Source of the DNA: Strigamia acuminata
Lineage: Eukaryota; Arthropoda; Chilopoda; Geophilomorpha; Linotaeniidae
Direction: 5' to 3'
Assembly (NCBI GenBank): GCA_949358305.1
Contig: OX442314.1
Coordinates: forward strand, 59,343,369 to 59,407,368
DNA length: 64,000 nucleotides
The notes beneath the pieces are model-generated. The model was not told the origin of the DNA and ran no database searches. It worked only from the letters and a program-made list of their open reading frames with translations. Of this stretch, positions 11,701 to 24,308 are shown piece by piece (position 1 is the first letter of the stretch; every line of letters begins with the position of its first letter). A program made the translations under genes and the position numbers.

Positions 11701-13999
11701 AAAAATGTGAAAAAATGTGAAAAAAATTAAAGAAATGTAAAAAAAAAAAAAATAGTAAAACAAAAGTTGTAATACAGTTGTAACAAAGTTGTAACAAAGT
11801 GAAAAAATGTGAAAAAATGTAAAAAAATGTGAAAAAATGTGAAAAAAATTAAAGAAATGTAAAAAAAATAAAAATAGTAAAACAAAGTTGTAACACAGTT
11901 GTAACAAAGTTGTAACACAGTTGTAACAAAGTTGTAACAAAAAGAAAAAATATGAAAAAATGTGAAAAAATGTGAAAAAAAATTAAAGAAATGTAAAAAA
12001 AATAAAAATAGTAAAACAAAGTTGTAATACAGTTGTAACAAAGTTGTAACAAAGTGAAAAAATGTGAAAAAATGTGAAAAAAATGTGAAAAAATGTGAAA
12101 AAAATTAAAGAAATGTAAAAAAAATAAAAATAGTAAAACAAAGTTGTAACACAGTTGTAACAAAGTTGTAACAAAGTGAAAAAATATGAAAAAATGTGAA
12201 AAAATGTGAAAAAATGTGAAAAAATGTGAAAAAAATTAAAGAAATGTAAAAAAAATAAAAATAGTAAAACAAAGTTGTAATACAGTTGTAACAAAGTTGT
12301 AACAAAGTGAAAAAATGTGAAAAAATGTAAAAAAATGTGAAAAATTGTGAAAAAAATTAAAGAAATGTAAAAAAAATAAAAATAGTAAAACAAAGTTGTA
12401 ATACAGTTGTAACAAAGTTGTAATACAGTTGTAACAAAGTTGTAACAAAAAGAAAAAATATGAAAAAATGTGAAAAAATGTGAAAAAATGTGAAAAAATG
12501 TGAAAAAAATTAAAGAAATGTAAAAAAAATAAAAATAGTACAACAAAGTTGTAATACAGTTGTAACAAAGTTGTAACAAAGTGAAAAAATATGAAAAAAT
12601 GTGAAAAAATGTGAAAAAATGTGAAAAAAATTAAAGAAATGTAAAAAAAATAATAATAGTAAAACAAAACTGTAATACAGTTGTAACAAAGTGAAAAAAT
12701 GTGAAAAAGTGTGAAAAAATGTGAAAAAATGTGAAAAAAATTAAAGAAATGTAAAAAAAATAAAAATAGTAAAACAAAGTTGTAACACAGTTGTAACAAA
12801 GTTGTAACAAAGTGAAAAAATGTGAAAAAATGTGAAAAAAATGTGAAAAAATGTGAAAAAAATTAAAGAAATGTAAAAAAAATAAAAATAGTAAAACAAA
12901 GTTGTAACACAGTTGTAACAAAGTTGTAACAAAGTGAAAAAATATGAAAAAATGTGAAAAAATGTGAAAAAATGTGAAAAAATGTGAAAAAAATTAAAGA
13001 AATGTAAAAAAAATAAAAATAGTAAAACAAAGTTGTAATACAGTTGTAACAAAGTTGTAACAAAGTGAAAAAATGTGAAAAAATGTAAAAAAATGTGAAA
13101 AATTGTGAAAAAAATTAAAGAAATGTAAAAAAAATAAAAATAGTAAAACAAAGTTGTAATACAGTTGTAACAAAGTTGTAATACAGTTGTAACAAAGTTG
13201 TAACAAAAAGAAAAAATATGAAAAAATGTGAAAAAATGTGAAAAAATGTGAAAAAATGTGAAAAAAATTAAAGAAATGTAAAAAAAATAAAAATAGTACA
13301 ACAAAGTTGTAATACAGTTGTAACAAAGTTGTAACAAAGTGAAAAAATATGAAAAAATGTGAAAAAATGTGAAAAAATGTGAAAAAAATTAAAGAAATGT
13401 AAAAAAAATAATAATAGTAAAACAAAACTGTAATACAGTTGTAACAAAGTGAAAAAATGTGAAAAAGTGTGAAAAAATGTGAAAAAATGTGAAAAAAATT
13501 AAAGAAATGTAAAAAAAATAAAAATAGTAAAACAAAGTTGTAATACAGTTGTAACAAAGTTGTAACAAAGTGAAAAAATGTGAAAAAATGTGAAAAAAAT
13601 GTGAAAAAATGTGAAAAAAATTAAAGAAATGTAAAAAAAAAAAAAATAGTAAAACAAAAGTTGTAATACAGTTGTAACAAAGTTGTAACAAAGTGAAAAA
13701 ATGTGAAAAAATGTAAAAAAATGTGAAAAAATGTGAAAAAAATTAAAGAAATGTAAAAAAAATAAAAATAGTAAAACAAAGTTGTAACACAGTTGTAACA
13801 AAGTTGTAACACAGTTGTAACAAAGTTGTAACACAGTTGTAACAAAGTTGTAACAAAAAGAAAAAATATGAAAAAATGTGAAAAAATGTGAAAAAATGTG
13901 AAAAAAAATTAAAGAAATGTAAAAAAAATAAAAATAGTAAAACAAAGTTGTAATACAGTTGTAACAAAGTTGTAACAAAGGGAAAAAATGTGAAAAAAT

Positions 14000-16900
14000 G
14001 TGAAAAAATGTGAAAAAATGTGAAAAAAATTAAAGAAATGTAAAATAAATAAAAATAGTACAACAAAGTTGTAATACAGTTGTAACAAAGTTGTAACAAA
14101 GTGAAAAAATATGAAAAAATGTGAAAAAATGTGAAAAAATGTGAAAAAAATTAAAGAAATGTAAAAAAAATAATAATAGTAAAACAAAACTGTAATACAG
14201 TTGTAACAAAGTGAAAAAATGTGAAAAAGTGTGAAAAAATGTGAAAAAATGTGAAAAAAATTAAAGAAATGTAAAAAAAATAAAAATAGTAAAACAAAGT
14301 TGTAATACAGTTGTAACAAAGTTGTAACAAAGTGAAAAAATGTGAAAAAATGTGAAAAAAATGTGAAAAAATGTGAAAAAAATTAAAGAAATGTAAAAAA
14401 AAAAAAAATAGTAAAACAAAAGTTGTAATACAGTTGTAACAAAGTTGTAACAAAGTGAAAAAATGTGAAAAAATGTAAAAAAATGTGAAAAAATGTGAAA
14501 AAAATTAAAGAAATGTAAAAAAAATAAAAATAGTAAAACAAAGTTGTAACACAGTTGTAACAAAGTTGTAACACAGTTGTAACAAAGTTGTAACACAGTT
14601 GTAACAAAGTTGTAACAAAAAGAAAAAATATGAAAAAATGTGAAAAAATGTGAAAAAAAATTAAAGAAATGTAAAAAAAATAAAAATAGTAAAACAAAGT
14701 TGTAATACAGTTGTAACAAAGTTGTAACAAAGTGAAAAAATGTGAAAAAATGTGAAAAAAATGTGAAAAAATGTGAAAAAAATTAAAGAAATGTAAAAAA
14801 AATAAAAATAGTAAAACAAAGTTGTAACACAGTTGTAACAAAGTTGTAACAAAGTGAAAAAATATGAAAAAATGTGAAAAAATGTGAAAAAATGTGAAAA
14901 AATGTGAAAAAAATTAAAGAAATGTAAAAAAAATAAAAATAGTAAAACAAAGTTGTAATACAGTTGTAACAAAGTTGTAACAAAGTGAAAAAATGTGAAA
15001 AAATGTAAAAAAATGTGAAAAATTGTGAAAAAAATTAAAGAAATGTAAAAAAAATAAAAATAGTAAAACAAAGTTGTAATACAGTTGTAACAAAGTTGTA
15101 ACACAGTTGTAACAAAGTTGTAACAAAAAGAAAAAATATGAAAAAATGTGAAAAAATGTGAAAAAATGTGAAAAAATGTGAAAAAAATTAAAGAAATGTA
15201 AAAAAAATAAAAATAGTAAAACAAAGTTGTAATACAGTTGTAACAAAGTTGTAACAAAGTGAAAAAATGTGAAAAAATGTGAAAAAATGTGAAAAAAATT
15301 AAAGAAATGTAAAAAAAATAATAATAGTAAAACAAAACTGTAATACAGTTGTAACAAAGTGAAAAAATGTGAAAAAGTGTGAAAAAATGTGAAAAAATGT
15401 GAAAAAAATTAAAGAAATGTAAAAAAAATAAAAATAGTAAAACAAAGTTGTAATACAGTTGTAACAAAGTTGTAACACAGTTGTAACAAAGTTGTAACAA
15501 AAAGAAAAAATATGAAAAAATGTGAAAAAATGTGAAAAATGTGAAAAAATGTGAAAAAAATTAAAGAAATGTAAAAAAAATAAAAATAGTAAAACAAAGT
15601 TGTAATACAGTTGTAACAAAGTTGTAACAAAGTGAAAAAATGTGAAAAAATGTAAAAAAATGTGAAAAAATGTGAAAAAAATTAAAGAAATGTAAAAAAA
15701 ATAAAAATAGTAAAACAAAGTTGTAATACAGTTGTAACAAAGTTGTAACACAGTTGTAACAAAGTTGTAACAAAAAGAAAAAATATGAAAAAATGTGAAA
15801 AAATGTGAAAAAATGTGAAAAAAATTAAAGAAATGTAAAAAAAATAAAAATAGTAAAACAAAGTTGTAATACAGTTGTAACAAAGTTGTAACAAAGTGAA
15901 AAAATGTGAAAATATGTGAAAAAATGTGAAAAAATGTGAAAAAAATTAAAGAAATGTAAAAAAAATAAAAATAGTAAAACAAAGTTGTAACACAGTTGTA
16001 ACAAAGTTGTAACAAAGTGAAAAAATATGAAAAAATGTGAAAAAATGTGAAAAAATGTGAAAAAAATTAAAGAAATGTAAAAAAAATAAAAATAGTAAAA
16101 CAAAGTTGTAATACAGTTGTAACAAAGTTGTAACAAAGTGAAAAAATGTGAAAAAATGTGAAAAAAATTAAAGAAATGTAAAAAAAATAAAAATAGTAAA
16201 ACAAAGTTGTAATACAGTTGTAACAAAGTTGTAACAAAGTGAAAAAATGTGAAAAAATGTGAAAAAATGTGAAAAAATGTGAAAAAAATTAAAGAAATGT
16301 AAAAAAAATAAAAATAGTAAAACAAAGTTGTAATACAGTTGTAACAAAGTTGTAACAAAGGGAAAAAATGTGAAAAAATGTGAAAAAATGTGAAAAAATG
16401 TGAAAAAAATTAAAGAAATGTAAAATAAATAAAAATAGTACAACAAAGTTGTAATACAGTTGTAACAAAGTTGTAACAAAGTGAAAAAATATGAAAAAAT
16501 GTGAAAAAATGTGAAAAAATGTGAAAAAAATTAAAGAAATGTAAAAAAAATAATAATAGTAAAACAAAACTGTAATACAGTTGTAACAAAGTGAAAAAAT
16601 GTGAAAAAGTGTGAAAAAATGTGAAAAAATGTGAAAAAAATTAAAGAAATGTAAAAAAAATAAAAATAGTAAAACAAAGTTGTAATACAGTTGTAACAAA
16701 GTTGTAACAAAGTGAAAAAATGTGAAAAAATGTGAAAAAAATGTGAAAAAATGTGAAAAAAATTAAAGAAATGTAAAAAAAAAAAAAATAGTAAAACAAA
16801 AGTTGTAATACAGTTGTAACAAAGTTGTAACAAAGTGAAAAAATGTGAAAAAATGTAAAAAAATGTGAAAAAATGTGAAAAAAATTAAAGAAATGTAAAA

Positions 16901-17680
16901 AAAATAAAAATAGTAAAACAAAGTTGTAACACAGTTGTAACAAAGTTGTAACACAGTTGTAACAAAGTTGTAACACAGTTGTAACAAAGTTGTAACAAAA
17001 AGAAAAAATATGAAAAAATGTGAAAAAATGTGAAAAAAAATTAAAGAAATGTAAAAAAAATAAAAATAGTAAAACAAAGTTGTAATACAGTTGTAACAAA
17101 GTTGTAACAAAGTGAAAAAATGTGAAAAAATGTGAAAAAAATGTGAAAAAATGTGAAAAAAATTAAAGAAATGTAAAAAAAATAAAAATAGTAAAACAAA
17201 GTTGTAACACAGTTGTAACAAAGTTGTAACAAAGTGAAAAAATATGAAAAAATGTGAAAAAATGTGAAAAAATGTGAAAAAATGTGAAAAAAATTAAAGA
17301 AATGTAAAAAAAATAAAAATAGTAAAACAAAGTTGTAATACAGTTGTAACAAAGTTGTAACAAAGTGAAAAAATGTGAAAAAATGTAAAAAAATGTGAAA
17401 AATTGTGAAAAAAATTAAAGAAATGTAAAAAAAATAAAAATAGTAAAACAAAGTTGTAATACAGTTGTAACAAAGTTGTAACACAGTTGTAACAAAGTTG
17501 TAACAAAAAGAAAAAATATGAAAAAATGTGAAAAAATGTGAAAAAATGTGAAAAAATGTGAAAAAAATTAAAGAAATGTAAAAAAAATAAAAATAGTAAA
17601 ACAAAGTTGTAATACAGTTGTAACAAAGTTGTAACACAGTTGTAACAAAGTTGTAACAAAAAGAAAAAATATGAAAAAAT
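14000..17680. repeat. Higher-order duplication within the satellite, period 2380 bp
   Basis: The block about 14000-15300 recurs at about 16380-17680. Matching landmarks 2380 bp apart include 14261-14719 with 16641-17099 and 14783-14983 with 17163-17363, and both copies share the rare TAAAATAAAT variant at about 14041 and 16421. Another offset of 2622 bp links 15682-15894 with 18304-18516, so several copying events overlap here. Confidence 0.8.
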
Positions 17681-17870
17681 GTGAAAAAATGTGAAAAAAT
17701 GTGAAAAAAATTAAAGAAATGTAAAAAAAATAAAAATAGTAAAACAAAGTTGTAATACAGTTGTAACACAGTTGTAACAAAGTTGTAACAAAAAGAAAAA
17801 ATATGAAAAAATGTGAAAAAATGTGAAAAAAATTAAAGAAATGTAAAAAAAATAAAAATAGTAAAACAAA

Positions 17871-18122
17871 GTTGTAACACAGTTGTAACAAAGTTGTAAC
17901 ACAGTTGTAACAAAGTTGTAACACAGTTGTAACAAAGTTGTAACACAGTTGTAACAAAGTTGTAACACAGTTGTAACAAAGTTGTAACACAGTTGTAACA
18001 AAGTTGTAACACAGTTGTAACAAAGTTGTAACACAGTTGTAACAAAGTTGTAACACAGTTGTAACAAAGTTGTAACACAGTTGTAACAAAGTTGTAACAC
18101 AGTTGTAACAAAGTTGTAACAA
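17871..18122. repeat. Pure 11-bp (22-bp dimer) run inside the satellite, first of three
   Basis: About 23 uninterrupted 11-bp units alternating GTTGTAACACA and GTTGTAACAAA, without the A-tract modules. Ordinary monomers hold two to six such units. Strict alternation gives a 22-bp dimer, which points to local dimer-wise expansion. Confidence 0.9.
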
Positions 18123-19499
18123 AGTGAAAAAATATGAAAAAATGTGAAAAAATGTGAAAAATGTGAAAAAATGTGAAAAAAATTAAAGAAATGTAAAAAA
18201 AATAAAAATAGTAAAACAAAGTTGTAATACAGTTGTAACAAAGTTGTAACAAAGTGAAAAAATGTGAAAAAATGTAAAAAAATGTGAAAAAATGTGAAAA
18301 AAATTAAAGAAATGTAAAAAAAATAAAAATAGTAAAACAAAGTTGTAATACAGTTGTAACAAAGTTGTAACACAGTTGTAACAAAGTTGTAACAAAAAGA
18401 AAAAATATGAAAAAATGTGAAAAAATGTGAAAAAATGTGAAAAAAATTAAAGAAATGTAAAAAAAATAAAAATAGTAAAACAAAGTTGTAATACAGTTGT
18501 AACAAAGTTGTAACAAAGTGAAAAAATGTGAAAATATGTGAAAAAATGTGAAAAAATGTGAAAAAAATTAAAGAAATGTAAAAAAAATAAAAATAGTAAA
18601 ACAAAGTTGTAACACAGTTGTAACAAAGTTGTAACAAAGTGAAAAAATATGAAAAAATGTGAAAAAATGTGAAAAAATGTGAAAAAAATTAAAGAAATGT
18701 AAAAAAAATAAAAATAGTAAAACAAAGTTGTAATACAGTTGTAACAAAGTTGTAACAAAGTGAAAAAATGTGAAAAAATGTGAAAAAATGTGAAAAAATG
18801 TGAAAAAAATTAAAGAAATGTAAAAAAAATAAAAATAGTAAAACAAAGTTGTAATACAGTTGTAACAAAGTTGTAACAAAGTGAAAAAATGTGAAAAAAT
18901 GTGAAAAAATGTGAAAAAATGTGAAAAAAATTAAAGAAATGTAAAAAAAATAAAAATAGTAAAACAAAGTTGTAACACAGTTGTAACAAAGTTGTAACAC
19001 AGTTGTAACAAAGTTGTAACAATGTGAAAAAATATGAAAAAATGAGAAAAAATGTGAAAAAATTAAAGAAATGTAAAAAAAATAAAAATAGTAAAACAAA
19101 GTTGTAATACAGTTGTAACAAAGTTGTAACAAAGTGAAAAAATGTGAAAAAATGTAAAAAAATGTGAAAAATTGTGAAAAAAATTAAAAAAATGTAAAAA
19201 AAATAAAAATAGTAAAACAAAGTTGTAATACAGTTGTAACAAAGTTGTAACACAGTTGTAACAAAGTTGTAACAAAAAGAAAAAATATGAAAAAATGTGA
19301 AAAAATGTGAAAAAATGTGAAAAAATGTGAAAAAAATTAAAGAAATGTAAAAAAAATAAAAATAGTAAAACAAAGTTGTAATACAGTTGTAACAAAGTTG
19401 TAACAAAGTGAAAAAATGTGAAAAAATGTGAAAAATGTGAAAAAATGTGAAAAAAATTAAAGAAATGTAAAAAAAATAAAAATAGTAAAACAAAATTGT

Positions 19500-22400
19500 A
19501 ACACAGTTGTAACAAAGTTGTAACACAGTTGTAACAAAGTTGTAACACAGTTGTAACAAAGTTGTAACACAGTTGTAACAAAGTTGTAACAAAAAGAAAA
19601 AATATGAAAAAATGTGAAAAAATGTGAAAAAATGTGAAAAAATGTGAAAAAAATTAAAGAAATGTAAAAAAAATTAAAGAAATGTAAAAAAAATAAAAAT
19701 AGTAAAACAAAGTTGTAATACAGTTGTAACAAAGTTGTAACAAAGTGAAAAAATGTGAAAAAATGTGAAAAAATGTGAAAAAATGTGAAAAAAATTAAAG
19801 AAATGTAAAAAAAATAAAAATAGTAAAACAAAGTTGTAACACAGTTGTAACAAAGTTGTAACACAGTTGTAACAAAGTTGTAACAAAGTGAAAAAATATG
19901 AAAAAATGTGAAAAAATGTGAAAAAATTAAAGAAATGTAAAAAAAATAAAAATAGTAAAACAAAGTTGTAATACAGTTGTAACAAAGTTGTAACAAAGTG
20001 AAAAAATGTGAAAAAATGTAAAAAAATGTGAAAAATTGTGAAAAAAATTAAAGAAATGTAAAAAAAATAATAATAGTAAAACAAAGTTGTAATACAGTTG
20101 TAACAAAGTTGTAACACAGTTGTAACAAAGTTGTAACAAAAAGAAAAAATATGAAAAAATGTGAAAAAATGTGAAAAAATGTGAAAAAATGTGAAAAAAA
20201 TTAAACAAATGTAAAAAAAATAAAAATAGTAAAACAAAGTTGTAATACAGTTGTAACAAAGTTGTAACAAAGTGAAAAAATGTGAAAAAATGTGAAAAAA
20301 TGTGAAAAAATGTGAAAAAAATTAAAGAAATGTAAAAAAAATAAAAATAGTAAAACAAAGTTGTAACACAGTTGTAACAAAGTTGTAACACAGTTGTAAC
20401 AAAGTTGTAACAAAAAGAAAAAATATGAAAAAATGTGAAAAAATGTGAAAAAATGTGAAAAAAATTAAAGAAATGTAAAAAAAATAAAAATAGTAAAACA
20501 AAGTTGTAATACAGTTGTAACAAAGTTGTAACAAAGTGAAAAAATGTGAAAAAATGTGAAAAAATGTGAAAAAATGTGAAAAAAATTAAAGAAATGTAAA
20601 AAAAATAAAAATAGTAAAACAAAGTTGTAATACAGTTGTAACAAAGTTGTAACAAAGTGAAAAAATGTGAAAAAATGTGAAAAAATGTGAAAAAATGTGA
20701 AAAAATGTGAAAAAATGTGAAAAAAATTAAAGAAATGTAAAAAAAATAAAAATAGTAAAACAAAGTTGTAACACAGTTGTAACAAAGTTGTAACACAGTT
20801 GTAACAAAGTTGTAACAAAGTGAAAAAATATGAAAAAATGTGAAAAAATGTGAAAAAATTAAAGAAATGTAAAAAAAATAAAAATAGTAAAACAAAGTTG
20901 TAATACAGTTGTAACAAAGTTGTAACAAAGTGAAAAAATGTAAAAAAATGTAAAAAAATTTGAAAAATTGTGAAAAAAATTAAAGAAATGTAAAAAAAAT
21001 AAAAATAGTAAAACAAAGTTGTAATACAGTTGTAACAAAGTTGTAACACAGTTGTAACAAAGTTGTAACAAAAAGAAAAAATATGAAAAAATGTGAAAAA
21101 ATGTGAAAAAATGTGAAAAAAATTAAAGAAATGTAAAAAAAATAAAAATAGTAAAACAAAGTTGTAACACAGTTGTAACAAAGTTGTAACACAGTTGTAA
21201 CAAAGTTGTAACACAGTTGTAACAAAGTTGTAACACAGTTGTAACAAAGTTGTAACACAGTTGTAACAAAGTTGTAACACAGTTGTAACAAAGTTGTAAC
21301 ACAGTTGTAACAAAGTTGTAACACAGTTGTAACAAAGTTGTAACAAAAAGAAAAAATATGAAAAAATGTGAAAAAATGTGAAAAAATGTGAAAAAATGTG
21401 AAAAAAATTAAAGAAATGTAAAAAAAATTAAAGAAATGTAAAAAAAATAAAAATAGTAAAACAAAGTTGTAATACAGTTGTAACAAAGTTGTAACAAAGT
21501 GAAAAAATGTGAAAAAATGTGAAAAAATGTGAAAAAATGTGAAAAAAATTAAAGAAATGTAAAAAAAATAAAAATAGTAAAACAAAGTTGTAACACAGTT
21601 GTAACAAAGTTGTAACACAGTTGTAACAAAGTTGTAACAAAGTGAAAAAATATGAAAAAATGTGAAAAAATGTGAAAAAATTAAAGAAATGTAAAAAAAA
21701 TAAAAATAGTAAAACAAAGTTGTAATACAGTTGTAACAAAGTTGTAACAAAGTGAAAAAATGTGAAAAAATGTAAAAAAATGTGAAAAATTGTGAAAAAA
21801 ATTAAAGAAATGTAAAAAAAATAATAATAGTAAAACAAAGTTGTAATACAGTTGTAACAAAGTTGTAACACAGTTGTAACAAAGTTGTAACAAAAAGAAA
21901 AAATATGAAAAAATGTGAAAAAATGTGAAAAAATGTGAAAAAATGTGAAAAAAATTAAACAAATGTAAAAAAAATAAAAATAGTAAAACAAAGTTGTAAT
22001 ACAGTTGTAACAAAGTTGTAACAAAGTGAAAAAATGTGAAAAAATGTGAAAAAATGTGAAAAAATGTGAAAAAAATTAAAGAAATGTAAAAAAAATAAAA
22101 ATAGTAAAACAAAGTTGTAACACAGTTGTAACAAAGTTGTAACACAGTTGTAACAAAGTTGTAACAAAAAGAAAAAATATGAAAAAATGTGAAAAAATGT
22201 GAAAAAATGTGAAAAAAATTAAAGAAATGTAAAAAAAATAAAAATAGTAAAACAAAGTTGTAATACAGTTGTAACAAAGTTGTAACAAAGTGAAAAAATG
22301 TGAAAAAATGTGAAAAAATGTGAAAAAATGTGAAAAAAATTAAAGAAATGTAAAAAAAATAAAAATAGTAAAACAAAGTTGTAATACAGTTGTAACAAAG

Positions 22401-23120
22401 TTGTAACAAAGTGAAAAAATGTGAAAAAATGTGAAAAAATGTGAAAAAATGTGAAAAAATGTGAAAAAATGTGAAAAAAATTAAAGAAATGTAAAAAAAA
22501 TAAAAATAGTAAAACAAAGTTGTAACACAGTTGTAACAAAGTTGTAACACAGTTGTAACAAAGTTGTAACAAAGTGAAAAAATATGAAAAAATGTGAAAA
22601 AATGTGAAAAAATTAAAGAAATGTAAAAAAAATAAAAATAGTAAAACAAAGTTGTAATACAGTTGTAACAAAGTTGTAACAAAGTGAAAAAATGTAAAAA
22701 AATGTAAAAAAATTTGAAAAATTGTGAAAAAAATTAAAGAAATGTAAAAAAAATAAAAATAGTAAAACAAAGTTGTAATACAGTTGTAACAAAGTTGTAA
22801 CACAGTTGTAACAAAGTTGTAACAAAAAGAAAAAATATGAAAAAATGTGAAAAAATGTGAAAAAATGTGAAAAAAATTAAAGAAATGTAAAAAAAATAAA
22901 AATAGTAAAACAAAGTTGTAACACAGTTGTAACAAAGTTGTAACACAGTTGTAACAAAGTTGTAACACAGTTGTAACAAAGTTGTAACACAGTTGTAACA
23001 AAGTTGTAACACAGTTGTAACAAAGTTGTAACACAGTTGTAACAAAGTTGTAACACAGTTGTAACAAAGTTGTAACACAGTTGTAACAAAGTTGTAACAC
23101 AGTTGTAACAAAGTTGTAAC
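19500..23120. repeat. Tandem segmental duplication within the satellite, period 1754 bp
   Basis: Segments near 19500-21340 and 21254-23120 are near-identical copies offset by 1754 bp. The 1002-nt stretch 19927-20928 and its counterpart 21681-22682 look identical when translated over 333 codons, including the rare LHLF and LLLLFF variants. Both copies start with a doubled ATTAAAGAAATG block (19660s and 21420s). This is a higher-order repeat of about 14 monomers. The ends are blurred by the 11-bp runs. Confidence 0.85.
21161..21345. repeat. Pure 11-bp run inside the satellite, second of three
   Basis: About 17 alternating GTTGTAACACA/GTTGTAACAAA units. It corresponds in position to the run at 22915-23123 in the neighbouring 1754-bp duplicate but differs from it in copy number. 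Confidence 0.88.
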
Positions 23121-23123
23121 AAA
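22915..23123. repeat. Pure 11-bp run inside the satellite, third of three
   Basis: About 19 alternating 11-bp units. It is the counterpart of 21161-21345, displaced by the 1754-bp segmental period, with roughly two more units. Confidence 0.88.
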
Positions 23124-23974
23124 GTGAAAAAATATGAAAAAATGTGAAAAAATGTGAAAAATGTGAAAAAATGTGAAAAAAATTAAAGAAATGTAAAAAA
23201 AATAAAAATAGTAAAACAAAGTTGTAATACAGTTGTAACAAAGTTGTAACAAAGTGAAAAAATGTGAAAAAATGTAAAAAAAATGTGAAAAAATGTGAAA
23301 AAAATTAAAGAAATGTAAAAAAAATAAAAATAGTAAAACAAAGTTGTAATACAGTTGTAATACAGTTGTAACAAAGTGAAAAAATGTGAAAAAATGTGAA
23401 AAAATGTGAAAAAATGTGAAAAAAATTAAAGAAATGTAAAAAAAATAAAAATAGTAAAACAAAGTTGTAATACAGTTGTAACAAAGTTGTAACAAAGTGA
23501 AAAAATATGAAAAAATGTAAAAAAATGTGAAAAAATGTGAAAAAATGTGAAAAAATGTGAAAAAAATTAAAGAAATGTAAAAAAAATAAAAATAGTAAAA
23601 CAAAGTTGTAATACAGTTGTAACAAAGTTGTAACAAAGTGAAAAAATATAAAAAAATGTGAAAAAATGTGAAAAAATGTGAAAAAAATTAAAGAAATGTA
23701 AAAAAAAAAATAATAGTAAAACAAAACTGTAATACAGTTGTAACAAAGTGAAAAAATGTGAAAAAGTGTGAAAAAATGTGAAAAAATGTGAAAAAAATTA
23801 AAGAAATGTAAAAAAAATAAAAATAGTAAAACAAAGTTGTAATACAGTTGTAACAAAGTTGTAACAAAGTGAAAAAATGTGAAAAAATGTGAAAAAATGT
23901 AAAAAAATGTGAAAAAAAAATTAGAGAAATGTAAAATAAATAAAAATAATAAAACAAAGTTGTAATACAGTTGT

Positions 23975-24308
23975 AACAATGGAAGATTTCAAATATCGCG
24001 TCACGCATATCGCCCACATTTTCCAGGTTAAAGTGCAATTCTCAAATAAAAAAATACAAACCTATCATTTTCATGTTAAAGAATCACAAAAAAACCAAAA
24101 ATCCGGGAAAACTAGAATAATTCATTTATGTAAAAGATTAATTTCCTCAGATTATTTACCAAGTTGTGCATTTGAACATGTAGAGCATTTCTAGTAATAA
24201 ACTTCAGCTGTTGGCTACCAATTGTGTCTTTTTATTTGAGAATTACGCTTTAACCTGGCAAATGTGGGCGATATGCATGATGTGTAATATTTGAAATCTT
24301 CCATTGTT
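23975..24308. mobile_element. Foldback/MITE-like element at the right end of the satellite (334 bp)
   Basis: Imperfect terminal inverted repeats of about 80 bp: the left arm 23975-24058 starts AACAATGGAAGATTTC, and the right arm about 24228-24308 is its reverse complement with a few mismatches. Shared inner words include GCATATCGCCCACATTT and CCAGGTTAAAG. The roughly 170-bp loop has no convincing gene. GTTGTAAC, the satellite 11-mer core, lies next to both ends (left at about 23970, right at 24314-24321). The element may therefore have inserted inside the array edge. No clear target duplication is visible. Confidence 0.8.

Larger units (their letters stand above)
5769..23974. repeat. 18.2-kb modular AT-rich satellite array
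   Basis: A tandem array with monomers mostly 121-143 bp (for example 121, 131, 121 and 133 bp for successive units from 7058). Each monomer has three parts on the plus strand: a run of 11-bp units GTTGTAACAMA (first unit often GTTGTAATACA); four or five 10-bp units GAAAAAATGT; and a constant block, GAAAAAAATTAAAGAAATGT then A-rich sequence ending TAGTAAAACAAA. Length changes are in steps of 10 or 11 bp, so modules expand independently. Two alternative junctions, AACAAAGTGAAAA and AACAAAAAGAAAA, recur. Long frames on the minus strand (Leu/Phe/Tyr-rich) follow from the composition and are not genes. It could be centromeric or other heterochromatin; the window does not say which. Confidence 0.97.

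Noticed and set aside
5769-23974. CRISPR array
   Set aside because: The repeat units are contiguous and spacer-like variation is absent; the sequence context is eukaryotic.
5651-24038. Dozens of long minus-strand frames rich in Leu, Phe, Tyr, His (up to 340 codons)
   Set aside because: They arise because the satellite has almost no TTA, CTA or TCA in these registers on the plus strand; the frames are the repeat translated, overlap each other and have no independent codon signal.
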